Of a stretch of DNA of 32,397 nucleotides, positions 25,988 through 32,397 are shown piece by piece. The DNA is taken from assembly GCA_011088215.1 (NCBI GenBank), contig JAALKD010000042.1:1-32397 (forward strand). Direction: 5' to 3'. The DNA comes from Sphingomonadales bacterium. Lineage in GTDB: Bacteria > Pseudomonadota > Alphaproteobacteria > Sphingomonadales > Kordiimonadaceae. Each line of letters begins with the position of its first letter. Position 1 is the first letter of the stretch. The position numbers and the translations under genes are program-made. The notes under the pieces were generated by a model. It did no database searches, was not told the origin of the DNA, and saw only the letters and a program-made list of their open reading frames with translations.

Positions 25988-26413
25988 TTGAAAGGCGACA
26001 AGATAAATTTTGTAAAAGCATATATTGGTGTTTTGATCGTTTTCGTGGTTTTTGATGCCGTATGGTTGGGCGTAATAGCGGTTGATTTCTACGCGGAAAC
26101 CATCGGCCATTTGATGGCTGAAAAGGTGAATTGGGGCGCAGCTGTGGTGTTTTATGCCATGTATATTGGCGGCGTCTCTTATTTTGTCAGCATCCCTGCA
26201 GCCGAAAGCGGTGCCTTGAAAAAAGCCGCGGTGAACGGTGCGCTTTTTGGCATCATCGCTTACGGCACATACGACCTGACCAATTTGGCAACTCTTCGTG
26301 ACTGGCCGCTGAAGGTAGTTGTCTATGATATGATCTGGGGCGGGTTTATAACGGCATCAGCCGCAGTTGGGGGCTTTTTCGCTCTACGCAAAAGTAAAAA
26401 ACAGGCCGCCTAA
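25988..26413 (+). CDS. DUF2177 family small membrane protein
   Basis: A 141-residue protein with a TTG start at 25988, eight bases after AAAGG; no ATG fits better. It has four hydrophobic segments: AYIGVLIVFVVFDAVWLGVI, VVFYAMYIGGVSYFVSI, AAVNGALFGIIAYGTYDLTN and YDMIWGGFITASAAVGGFF. The FDAVWLGV, YGTYDLTNLATL and D-x-x-WG motifs identify the DUF2177 family. These are inner-membrane proteins of unknown function, common in proteobacteria. The gene stands alone between two divergent or convergent neighbours: iaaA points away on the other side, and the second S9 peptidase gene converges on it, 53 bases apart. Confidence 0.88.
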   Translation: MKGDKINFVKAYIGVLIVFVVFDAVWLGVIAVDFYAETIGHLMAEKVNWGAAVVFYAMYIGGVSYFVSIPAAESGALKKAAVNGALFGIIAYGTYDLTNLATLRDWPLKVVVYDMIWGGFITASAAVGGFFALRKSKKQAA

Positions 26414-26466
26414 AGTGTTAGTGGTGGTGGCAGCCGCAGCTGCCGCCCCGGATAGTTGTACGGCTA

Positions 26467-28494
26467 TTATTTTTTCCATTCCTTGAACCATTTATCCAGA
26501 ATGGCAATGGTTCGAAGCATGTTGGACGGAATGCTGGTGGTGCCGTGATACTCACCGTGAATCACCACTAGTTTCGTCGGCGTGCCGTTTACTTTCAGCG
26601 CGGTGTACATTTCCTCAGCTTGAGCCAGCGGTGTGCGCAGGTCCTTGTCGCCGGTCATGAACAGCGTTGGTGTTTTGATGTAGGGCGCGCGCGACAACGG
26701 GCTGTGTTTCATCCACAGCTCAGGGTCTTCCCACCAAGGCGTGCGGAAACGTTTGTTACCCCACGCAACAATATCGGCGGTACCAGCAAAACTGATCCAG
26801 TTGATCACCGGGCATAATGCGGCTGCACCGGCAAAGCGATCGGTGTTGCCGACAACCCATGTGGCCAGTACACCGCCGCCCGAGCAACCGGCAACATACA
26901 TCTGGCTTTCGTCGATGTAACCGCGGTTTACCACCGTATCTACGCCTGCCATCAGATCGTCGAAATCTCGTCGTCCCGGATAGCGGTTGTCGATGGCGTT
27001 GGCGAAATCTGAACCATAACCAACAGACCCGCGCGGGTTGGTGTAAACCACCACATAACCTTTGGCGGCAAGCGCTTGCCACAGGAAGTTGAAGTTCACG
27101 CCGTACATGCCATGGGGCCCGCCGTGGATATAGAGCAGCATCGGATATTTCTTGCTGGCGTCAAAATCCGGCGGGGTCATTACCCAGCCCTGAACTTTCG
27201 TGTCGTCGCTGCTGTCGTACCAAATCTCTTCTAGCGCGCCTGGTGTAATACCCGCCATCACGTCAGCGTTTAGTGCAGTCAGCTGTGTCAACTCACCGTC
27301 ACCCACGTCGCCGATGGCCAGATTGGAATCGGTTGTGGCGTCGCGGTAGCGCCCGACGAATTTACCGGCAGCTGTCATGCTGTCCAGCGTGACCATTTGG
27401 CTGCCTTCGGTAATGGCTTCCAAACGGCCATTCAGCCTAAGACGCATCACCTGGCTTTCGCCTTTGGTGCGAGCAGCGAAGTAAACCCGGTCGCTTCTAC
27501 GACTGAACATGAAACCACCAGCGCCAGAGGGCAGATCGTTGTTGATCATGCGCTCACCCGAGCCGTCCATATTGATCGCCCGCACTTCATCGGTGCCGTA
27601 TGTGCTGATCACATCGACTTTGCCTGCATAGACAATGGTTTTGCCGTCCGGGCTAACCGCTGGTGATGACCAATATCCCTCGTTCTTAGTTAGCTGGGTA
27701 ATGTCGCCACTGGCGATATTCAGCTTAAAAATTTGCGAATTATACTTGGTTTCTTCCACATCACCCGCGGGGCCGTTGCCATCAAAAATGATCGCGCTGC
27801 CATCGGGGGTGAAAGCATAGGCTGCGTTACCGATCATGCCGGAAAAACGCGAAACCGTGTGCCAGCGCCCTTCGGTAAGTTGGCGAGCGGTACCACCCTC
27901 GGCAGGCACCATAAACAAATGGTCAAATCCACTGATCGCGCCGACCCGGTCCTGACGATAATGCAGGCTGTCAATCACGGTGACATTCTTGGTCCATTTG
28001 GCGCCCTTTGGCGGCGCCGCGATGGAGATTTTCCATTCGCTTGAGGCCGGAACACGGGACCGGAAAGCAATTGAATTTCCGTCGGGTGACCAACGGATCA
28101 TTTTGGGTGGGTTTTGGCCGTGGGTTAACTGGCTTACCGCGCCTTCATCGTCCATCCAGCGGACAAATATCTGCGCGGTTTTATTGTCGGCCATGGCAAC
28201 ATAGGCGACCCGGTCGCCGTTTGGTGACCAGCGCATGCCAGATCCCTTGACCAAAAACCGGTTTTTGCTGCCGTCTGCGTTCATCAGCCATATCTCAGAC
28301 GACCATTTGTCTTTCATTTGATCGACGCGCGACCGAACATAAAGAACCTGGTTGCCATCTGGCGAAAGCTGCGCCCCGGCCACCCGTTCCCAGTTCATGT
28401 ATATTTCTGGTTTGATTGTGTCTGCGGATGCGCCCGCAAGCCCAACAGTTGCCAACAAGAACGCGGTGCCCACCGCGCGCAGTATCTGTAACAT
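26467..28494 (-). CDS. Secreted S9 family peptidase (acylaminoacyl/dipeptidyl peptidase type)
   Basis: A 675-residue protein started at ATG 28494 behind AAGGGAGGG. The signal peptide is RAVGTAFLLATVGLAGASA. The N-terminal propeller has several WD/TolB-like blades with 'SPDG' turns (LSPDGNQVLYVRSR, WSPDGNSIAFRSR, VSPDGKTIVYAGK). The hydrolase domain has YIHGGPHGMYG for the oxyanion region, VAGCSGGGVLATW with nucleophile S538, TGDKDLRTPLAQ with the Asp at 616-618, and GEYHGTTS with H650. The nucleophile elbow reads G-C-S-G-G instead of the usual G-x-S-Y-G, a variant seen in one branch of the S9C group. It is likely periplasmic and trims peptides. It is divergent from the amidohydrolase operon at 28679. 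Confidence 0.93.
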   Translation of the reverse strand: MLQILRAVGTAFLLATVGLAGASADTIKPEIYMNWERVAGAQLSPDGNQVLYVRSRVDQMKDKWSSEIWLMNADGSKNRFLVKGSGMRWSPNGDRVAYVAMADNKTAQIFVRWMDDEGAVSQLTHGQNPPKMIRWSPDGNSIAFRSRVPASSEWKISIAAPPKGAKWTKNVTVIDSLHYRQDRVGAISGFDHLFMVPAEGGTARQLTEGRWHTVSRFSGMIGNAAYAFTPDGSAIIFDGNGPAGDVEETKYNSQIFKLNIASGDITQLTKNEGYWSSPAVSPDGKTIVYAGKVDVISTYGTDEVRAINMDGSGERMINNDLPSGAGGFMFSRRSDRVYFAARTKGESQVMRLRLNGRLEAITEGSQMVTLDSMTAAGKFVGRYRDATTDSNLAIGDVGDGELTQLTALNADVMAGITPGALEEIWYDSSDDTKVQGWVMTPPDFDASKKYPMLLYIHGGPHGMYGVNFNFLWQALAAKGYVVVYTNPRGSVGYGSDFANAIDNRYPGRRDFDDLMAGVDTVVNRGYIDESQMYVAGCSGGGVLATWVVGNTDRFAGAAALCPVINWISFAGTADIVAWGNKRFRTPWWEDPELWMKHSPLSRAPYIKTPTLFMTGDKDLRTPLAQAEEMYTALKVNGTPTKLVVIHGEYHGTTSIPSNMLRTIAILDKWFKEWKK

Positions 28495-28525
28495 ATTACC
28501 CTCCCTTAATTTCGATAATGCATTG

Positions 28526-28554
28526 ACTATAGTTTATTTTGGCGGGATTGTCTT
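28526..28554 (-). promoter_or_regulatory. Possible promoter of the second S9 peptidase
   Basis: On the minus strand, AAGACA (28554-28549) and TATAGT (28531-28526) are 17 bases apart. The -10 box lies 31 bases before the ATG at 28494. The -10 box matches the sigma-70 consensus at five of six bases and the -35 box at four of six. By eye only. Confidence 0.3.
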
Positions 28555-28610
28555 GATGTTGGTCAAAAAACAAAGGGCGCTCTGCGACAAGCCGGTGTTT
28601 TGGGGTGTTG

Positions 28611-28639
28611 TTGCGCGGCACACACCTCGCGGCTATATT
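28611..28639 (+). promoter_or_regulatory. Possible promoter of the amidohydrolase operon
   Basis: TTGCGC (28611-28616) and TATATT (28634-28639) are separated by 17 bases, about 40 bases ahead of the ATG at 28679. This would drive the four-gene plus-strand run. By eye only. Confidence 0.35.
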
Positions 28640-28678
28640 TTTGACGTGCATGTAGGCAGTTAACGATAGGAGAAGTTG

Positions 28679-30394
28679 ATGAAGCGTATTTTGATAATAG
28701 TTCTGGCCGTTGTAGCCATCGCAGGCGGCGTTTATTTTTCCTATCAAACACCCGACACACAAGCTGATTACGACCTTATAGTCATGAACGGAATGGTTTA
28801 CGACGGCAGCGGCGGCGAGGTATTGGACGCTGATATCGGTGTTGTCGGCGACAAAATTACCATGATTGGCGATCTGAGTGGGGCGGATGCCAAGACAATT
28901 ATCGATGCCAACGGAAAGGCAGTAACGCCCGGTTTCATTAATGTGCTTAGCTGGGCGACAGAAACTTTGCTTGTGGACGGACACGGCCAAAGCGACATCC
29001 GTCAGGGTGTAACCACCGAAGTGTTCGGTGAAGGCTGGTCCATGGGACCATTGAACGATGATATGAAAAAAACCACGCTGGAGCGGCAGGGCGATCTTAA
29101 GTTCGATGTGCCGTGGACCACTTTGGGGGGGTATCTGGAACATTTGGAAGCCAACGGTGTTTCACCTAATGTGGCGTCATTTATGGGGGCAACCACAGCG
29201 CGCATTCATGTACTGGGCTATGAAGATCGCAAGGCAACCCCAGCTGAAATTGCGAACATGCAGGACTTAGTGGCTGAAGCGATGAAAGAAGGTGCGCTCG
29301 GTATTGGCTCGTCGCTTATTTATGCGCCGTCATCATACGCTGATACCGCAGAGTTGATTGCTTTGATGGACACGGCGTCGGAGTACGGTGGTATGTATAT
29401 TTCCCATATGCGCAGCGAAGGCGACCGTTTCGAGGAAGCTGTTGAAGAGCTGATCACCATCGCCCGCGAAACCAATGCGCCAGCAGAAATATACCATCTT
29501 AAGGCAGCGGGCACCGCTAACTGGCATAAGATGGACAAGGTGATTGCCATGGTGGAGGCCGCGCGCGCCGAAGGGCTGCAAATCAGCGCTGATATGTATA
29601 CCTATACCGCTGGTGCCACCGGGCTGGACGCCATGATGCCGCCTTCTGTTCAGGAAGGCGGATATGACGCCTGGGCTGCGCGATTGCAGGACCCGCTGAT
29701 CCGAGAAAGACTGATTGCTGAAATTTCAACGCCACAGGACTGGGAAAACCTGTATCTGATTGCTGGCGGTGCCGACAAGCTGCTGTTGATGGGGTTCAAG
29801 AACCCAGCGCTGAAGCCACTGACTGGCAAAACGTTGGCGGAAGTGGCGGCGATGCGCGGCAAGGGGCCTATTGAGACCGCAATGGACTTGGTTGTCGAAG
29901 ATGGTAGCCGGGTGGGTACAGCCTATTTCATTATGTCTGAAGAAAATATAGCCAAGAAAATCAAACAGTCATGGATGAGCTTTGGTTCTGACGCGGGTGC
30001 GCCTGCAACCGAAGAGCCCTTCACCCTTAGCGGTAACCATCCGCGTGCCTACGGCAACTTCGCCCGGGTTTACGCTAAATATGTGCGCGACGAGGGTGTG
30101 CTAACGCTGGCTGAAGCAGTGCGTAAAATGACCTCGCTGCCCGCGGAAAACTTGAAATTGCGGGGTCGTGGTCGACTGAGGCAAGGCTATTTTGCCGACA
30201 TTGTTATTTTTGACCCCGAAACAATTCAGGACCATTCGGTGTTCGCTGATCCACATCAATACGCCACCGGCGTGAATGATGTAATAATCAATGGAACACA
30301 GGTTCTTAAGGACGGTGACCATACTGGCGCGACGCCGGGTGTCGCCCTTAGAGGACCGGGATGGACCGGATGGCAGCAGGAAAAAGCTAACTAG
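28679..30394 (+). CDS. D-aminoacylase-like amidohydrolase with altered metal motif
   Basis: A 571-residue protein; ATG 28679 is preferred over the TTG one codon earlier and follows AGGAGA. An N-terminal hydrophobic stretch (KRILIIVLAVVAIAGGVYFS) is a signal peptide or membrane anchor. The composite beta-domain (YDLIVMNGMVYDGSGGEVL) and TIM barrel place it in the N-acyl-D-amino-acid deacylase branch of the amidohydrolase superfamily. Later ligands remain: YISHMRSEG (H243), IYHLKAAG (H273) and SFGSDAGAP (D438). The usual PGFIDxHxH is PGFINVLSW (residues 84-92), so both first-strand histidines are lost, and the GNCG motif with the metal-bridging Cys is GEGW. It may bind one metal only or use another residue. 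It heads an operon with a CpeT-like protein and a DUF1838 protein. The substrate is unknown. Confidence 0.82.
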   Translation: MKRILIIVLAVVAIAGGVYFSYQTPDTQADYDLIVMNGMVYDGSGGEVLDADIGVVGDKITMIGDLSGADAKTIIDANGKAVTPGFINVLSWATETLLVDGHGQSDIRQGVTTEVFGEGWSMGPLNDDMKKTTLERQGDLKFDVPWTTLGGYLEHLEANGVSPNVASFMGATTARIHVLGYEDRKATPAEIANMQDLVAEAMKEGALGIGSSLIYAPSSYADTAELIALMDTASEYGGMYISHMRSEGDRFEEAVEELITIARETNAPAEIYHLKAAGTANWHKMDKVIAMVEAARAEGLQISADMYTYTAGATGLDAMMPPSVQEGGYDAWAARLQDPLIRERLIAEISTPQDWENLYLIAGGADKLLLMGFKNPALKPLTGKTLAEVAAMRGKGPIETAMDLVVEDGSRVGTAYFIMSEENIAKKIKQSWMSFGSDAGAPATEEPFTLSGNHPRAYGNFARVYAKYVRDEGVLTLAEAVRKMTSLPAENLKLRGRGRLRQGYFADIVIFDPETIQDHSVFADPHQYATGVNDVIINGTQVLKDGDHTGATPGVALRGPGWTGWQQEKAN

Positions 30395-30439
30395 GTTAGC
30401 CACAATTTGCCCCCGGTCAACATGACATAGGGGAGCAAT

Positions 30440-31360
30440 ATGATCAAAAAATTATCCGCCAACGCACTAGGGTTGCTGGCAATTATGCTGGCCTATGGCG
30501 CGCAGCCTGTTTGGGCGCAGGGACAAGACTCTACGCCCGGCGAACGTAACCTGCTGATCATCGCGGAATTACTTCCCGGAATATACAGCAACGCAAATCA
30601 AGCGTTATTTGATGCCCGCCGCCAACTGCCGGATGACAGCAAACACGCACGCAAAGAATTCAGTATCACACGTCTTGCGGGCGGTGATAATGACGCTCCG
30701 ACTTTCAGTCTTGCCGGTGATCTAGGGACCAAGAGTGTTGCCTATAGAATGACACTGGATGCAGGCCCGACGGCCGAGGAGCTTTCTGCAAGCCTTGCCA
30801 GTGAGGCGGATGGTGCCTGGCGAACAATCGCTGATTGCTCGATCAATTTTCGTCGCCGAGCCGAGCATTTTGATGGCAAAGCCGTGGGTGCTGGCTGTGT
30901 TAAACTTGGGTTTTCCAGCATACAGGTATCGAAGAAGGAAGTGTGGCTTCAGGCAACGTCCACTGCGGAACCATTTTGGTATGAACGTGCCCGCCAGTTC
31001 CATTGTTACGCGGACCTGCCGGGCGTAAGCGGTGGCCGCGACATGCCGTTTGAACGCTATGATAATATCATTCTACATGACAAGGGCGCGACCCACTGGT
31101 TTACCACGCGCGGGGACGAAAAGCGCGAAATTGGTCTGACTCTTCAAGCGATCACATGGCATGTTCTCAATGAAGATAACGGTAATTTTAATCGTAACTC
31201 TTTAGTGCTTTATGCCAGCGAAAAAATGGCGGACGGCAGCACGAAGCCGCACCCCTACACCTTCACGGAGCCGTCCGCTGAGCGCATTGGTTACAACCTG
31301 CGCTGGATGCTGGTGAATTGCGCAATGGTGCCACGGGATCAAGCCAAACCTGAAATGTAA
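30440..31360 (+). CDS. Secreted protein, possibly CpeT-like
   Basis: A 306-residue protein starting at ATG 30440 behind AGGGGAG, 45 bases after the amidohydrolase. It has a signal peptide (ANALGLLAIMLAYGAQPVWA, then Q). The mature start, LLPGIYSNANQALFDAR, resembles the 'G-x-(Y/F)-SN-x-x-QA' opening of the CpcT/CpeT fold. A later Cys-containing strand (IADCSINFRRRAEHFDGKAV, then GAGCVKL) and a region ending RQFHCYADLPG also fit that pattern. In cyanobacteria, CpeT proteins attach or chaperone bilins on phycobiliproteins. This organism shows no sign of phycobilisomes, so a different ligand or role is likely. The family assignment is tentative; otherwise it is an exported protein of unknown function in the amidohydrolase-DUF1838 operon. 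Confidence 0.5.
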   Translation: MIKKLSANALGLLAIMLAYGAQPVWAQGQDSTPGERNLLIIAELLPGIYSNANQALFDARRQLPDDSKHARKEFSITRLAGGDNDAPTFSLAGDLGTKSVAYRMTLDAGPTAEELSASLASEADGAWRTIADCSINFRRRAEHFDGKAVGAGCVKLGFSSIQVSKKEVWLQATSTAEPFWYERARQFHCYADLPGVSGGRDMPFERYDNIILHDKGATHWFTTRGDEKREIGLTLQAITWHVLNEDNGNFNRNSLVLYASEKMADGSTKPHPYTFTEPSAERIGYNLRWMLVNCAMVPRDQAKPEM

Positions 31361-31398
31361 TTATCGCTGAAACAGACCAGCAGAAAATGGGGGACGAT

Positions 31399-32298
31399 AT
31401 GAAAAGTCTACTTTCCGCAACTGCCTTGGCAGTGATATTTGGCGTTTTCGCCAGTGGCGCTACTTTGGCCCAAGACAGGCTTGATATTACCAAGCCGGAA
31501 GAAGCGCTGGAAGTGCAGCGCAAGTTCATATGCTCTCGCGCAGAAAATGATCCAACGTTTGGCTATTTTCAAGGCACCATGTACTCGCGGGTCGAAGGCG
31601 AACGCGACCGTATTTTGTTCAAACTCGTCGGCGTAAATGTTCGTCAGTGCAAAAATTACCATGATGAAAAACGTGGTCCCGGTTTCAGGAGCGTCAGCCG
31701 CGAAGTCATGTTGTATCTGGACCCGGAGACAAATGAGGTTCTGGACACGTGGGAAAACCCTTGGACGGGTGACACGGTAAAGGTGGTGCACGTGGCTAAT
31801 GACCCGGTCAACATGCGTGAACCCATGCATGCCTACCGCAAAGACGGTACGCCGCTAACGTTTGACGGCCTGTTTAAAAACGGGCGGGTGTTTACGTCAT
31901 TTAATATTCCGCTGTTTTACAAGAACCCGCTGGGTGGGGACTATCAAGATTATGTTGGCGGCACATATCACGCGATGGAAATGTTCAACGACTATGCTTA
32001 CGAGGATGAAGTTCTTGATCCCGATAACATGAAACTGTCTCAGCTCAGTTTCAGTTGGACGCGAGTTGCCGACTGGTTGCCGTGGATGAAAATGGGTGAC
32101 CGTATTGGCGTCAATTATACTGTGACGATTGGTGCTCGCGTGAATACAGCCGAAGACATTCCCGAACCATTGCTTAGTGAAATGAAGGCCAGTTATCCCA
32201 AGTTTCTTGCGCCACCACCGGCAGACGATGACCGCAAAAATGTCACCAGCTGGATGCTGACTAAAGACGCGATTGATGCTGACAGGGAGAAAGACTAA
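31399..32298 (+). CDS. DUF1838 family secreted protein
   Basis: A 299-residue protein. I start at ATG 31399, which has GGGGGA just upstream; an in-frame ATG four codons earlier (31387) lacks a ribosome site. The signal peptide is LLSATALAVIFGVFASGATLA, written here only as a span of residues 3-23. The mature protein has DUF1838 features: EVQRKFICSRAENDPTFGYF, a YLDPETNEVLDTWENPWTG block, and the C-terminal FSWTRVADWLPWMKMGDR. These proteins are common in alpha- and gammaproteobacteria, often near aromatic or steroid-degradation or peptidase genes, and no function is established. The stop codon overlaps the next start by one base (TAATG), indicating translational coupling. Confidence 0.82.
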   Translation: MKSLLSATALAVIFGVFASGATLAQDRLDITKPEEALEVQRKFICSRAENDPTFGYFQGTMYSRVEGERDRILFKLVGVNVRQCKNYHDEKRGPGFRSVSREVMLYLDPETNEVLDTWENPWTGDTVKVVHVANDPVNMREPMHAYRKDGTPLTFDGLFKNGRVFTSFNIPLFYKNPLGGDYQDYVGGTYHAMEMFNDYAYEDEVLDPDNMKLSQLSFSWTRVADWLPWMKMGDRIGVNYTVTIGARVNTAEDIPEPLLSEMKASYPKFLAPPPADDDRKNVTSWMLTKDAIDADREKD

Positions 32299-32397
32299 TG
32301 CGTATTTCAACATATATTGCAGCAACCCTTGTTGGTGGCGCTTTGTCAGTCGCGGCGCCCGCTCAACAGTTCGATGGGTCGGGCCCCGATCGGGCAT
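32298..32397 (+). CDS. Start of an exported protein, cut by the window end
   Basis: The ATG at 32298 overlaps the preceding TAA and follows GGGAGAAAG. The 33 visible residues are a signal peptide (RISTYIAATLVGGALSVAAP, then AQQ) and the first mature residues FDGSGPDRA. The family cannot be told from this. It is the fourth gene of the amidohydrolase, CpeT-like, DUF1838 run and, like the others, appears to be exported. Confidence 0.7.
   Translation, partial: MRISTYIAATLVGGALSVAAPAQQFDGSGPDRA

Noticed and set aside
26418..26447. Minus-strand frame ending G-G-S-C-G-C-H-H-H just after the second S9 peptidase
   Set aside because: The tail resembles the metal-binding ends of some small proteins, but the frame upstream overlaps the peptidase gene and has no start with a ribosome site. 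It is probably chance in a GGTGGT-rich stretch.
26426..26447. Hairpin between the convergent DUF2177 and S9 genes
   Set aside because: The stem of about 9 bp with one G-U pair and a 4-base loop has no T-tract on either side, so I do not call it a terminator.
28496..29143. Minus-strand frame of 215 codons overlapping the start of the amidohydrolase gene
   Set aside because: It overlaps the signal peptide and beta-domain of a clear gene and the divergent promoter region, and has no family features.
1..32397. CRISPR arrays, tRNA or rRNA genes, insertion sequences, prophage genes
   Set aside because: No regularly spaced repeats, tRNA-like cloverleaf, rRNA sequence, transposase or phage protein was seen; the window is filled by ordinary chromosomal genes.

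Overview
The window reads as chromosomal DNA of a Gram-negative, heterotrophic proteobacterium. Signal peptides, an outer-membrane TonB-dependent receptor, an RND efflux pair and a lipoprotein adaptor show a diderm envelope. A PutA without the N-terminal ribbon-helix-helix domain, divergent from an Lrp/AsnC-type regulator, is typical of Alphaproteobacteria. The mix of TonB receptor, secreted S9 peptidases and amidohydrolases fits an aquatic protein or peptide degrader. A Kordiimonadales-like alphaproteobacterium is my best guess, but a marine gammaproteobacterium cannot be excluded. I saw no rRNA, tRNA, insertion sequence, CRISPR array or prophage gene. No gene-free stretch exceeds about 260 bases.

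Layout. Positions 1-1.4 kb: the end of a penicillin-acylase-like hydrolase, a small cysteine-rich DUF6151 protein and a secreted NTF2-fold protein. Positions 1.4-7.65 kb (minus strand): RND permease, its periplasmic adaptor, a secreted M24 aminopeptidase-like protein and a PutR-like regulator. Two of these genes look damaged at their 3' ends: the adaptor by an in-frame TAA, the regulator by a one-base loss in an A5 run. Positions 7.8-11.3 kb: putA, divergent from the regulator. Positions 11.5-16.8 kb: a large TonB-dependent receptor with an unusual repeat-bearing leader, then a secreted S9 peptidase, each followed by a hairpin terminator. Positions 16.8-19.3 kb (minus): an APC amino-acid permease and an orphan TroA/BtuF-like binding protein. 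Positions 19.4-25.9 kb: a cyanophycin locus, cphB-cphA-second Mur ligase on the plus strand with a convergent isoaspartyl peptidase (iaaA). Positions 25.9-28.5 kb: a small DUF2177 membrane protein and a second secreted S9 peptidase. Positions 28.7 kb to the end: a probable operon of a D-aminoacylase-like amidohydrolase with a changed metal motif, a CpeT-like secreted protein, a DUF1838 protein and the start of another exported protein.

How the genes may work together (inference): the TonB receptor and the exported peptidases (S9, S9, M24) would capture and trim peptides; the APC permease would bring in amino acids; PutA oxidises proline to glutamate. Surplus nitrogen could be stored as cyanophycin by CphA and recovered by CphB, which releases beta-Asp-Arg, and then by IaaA, which splits that dipeptide. 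The most distinctive element is the second cyanophycin-synthetase-like protein, which keeps the Mur-ligase part but has no ATP-grasp domain and sits 15 bases behind cphA.
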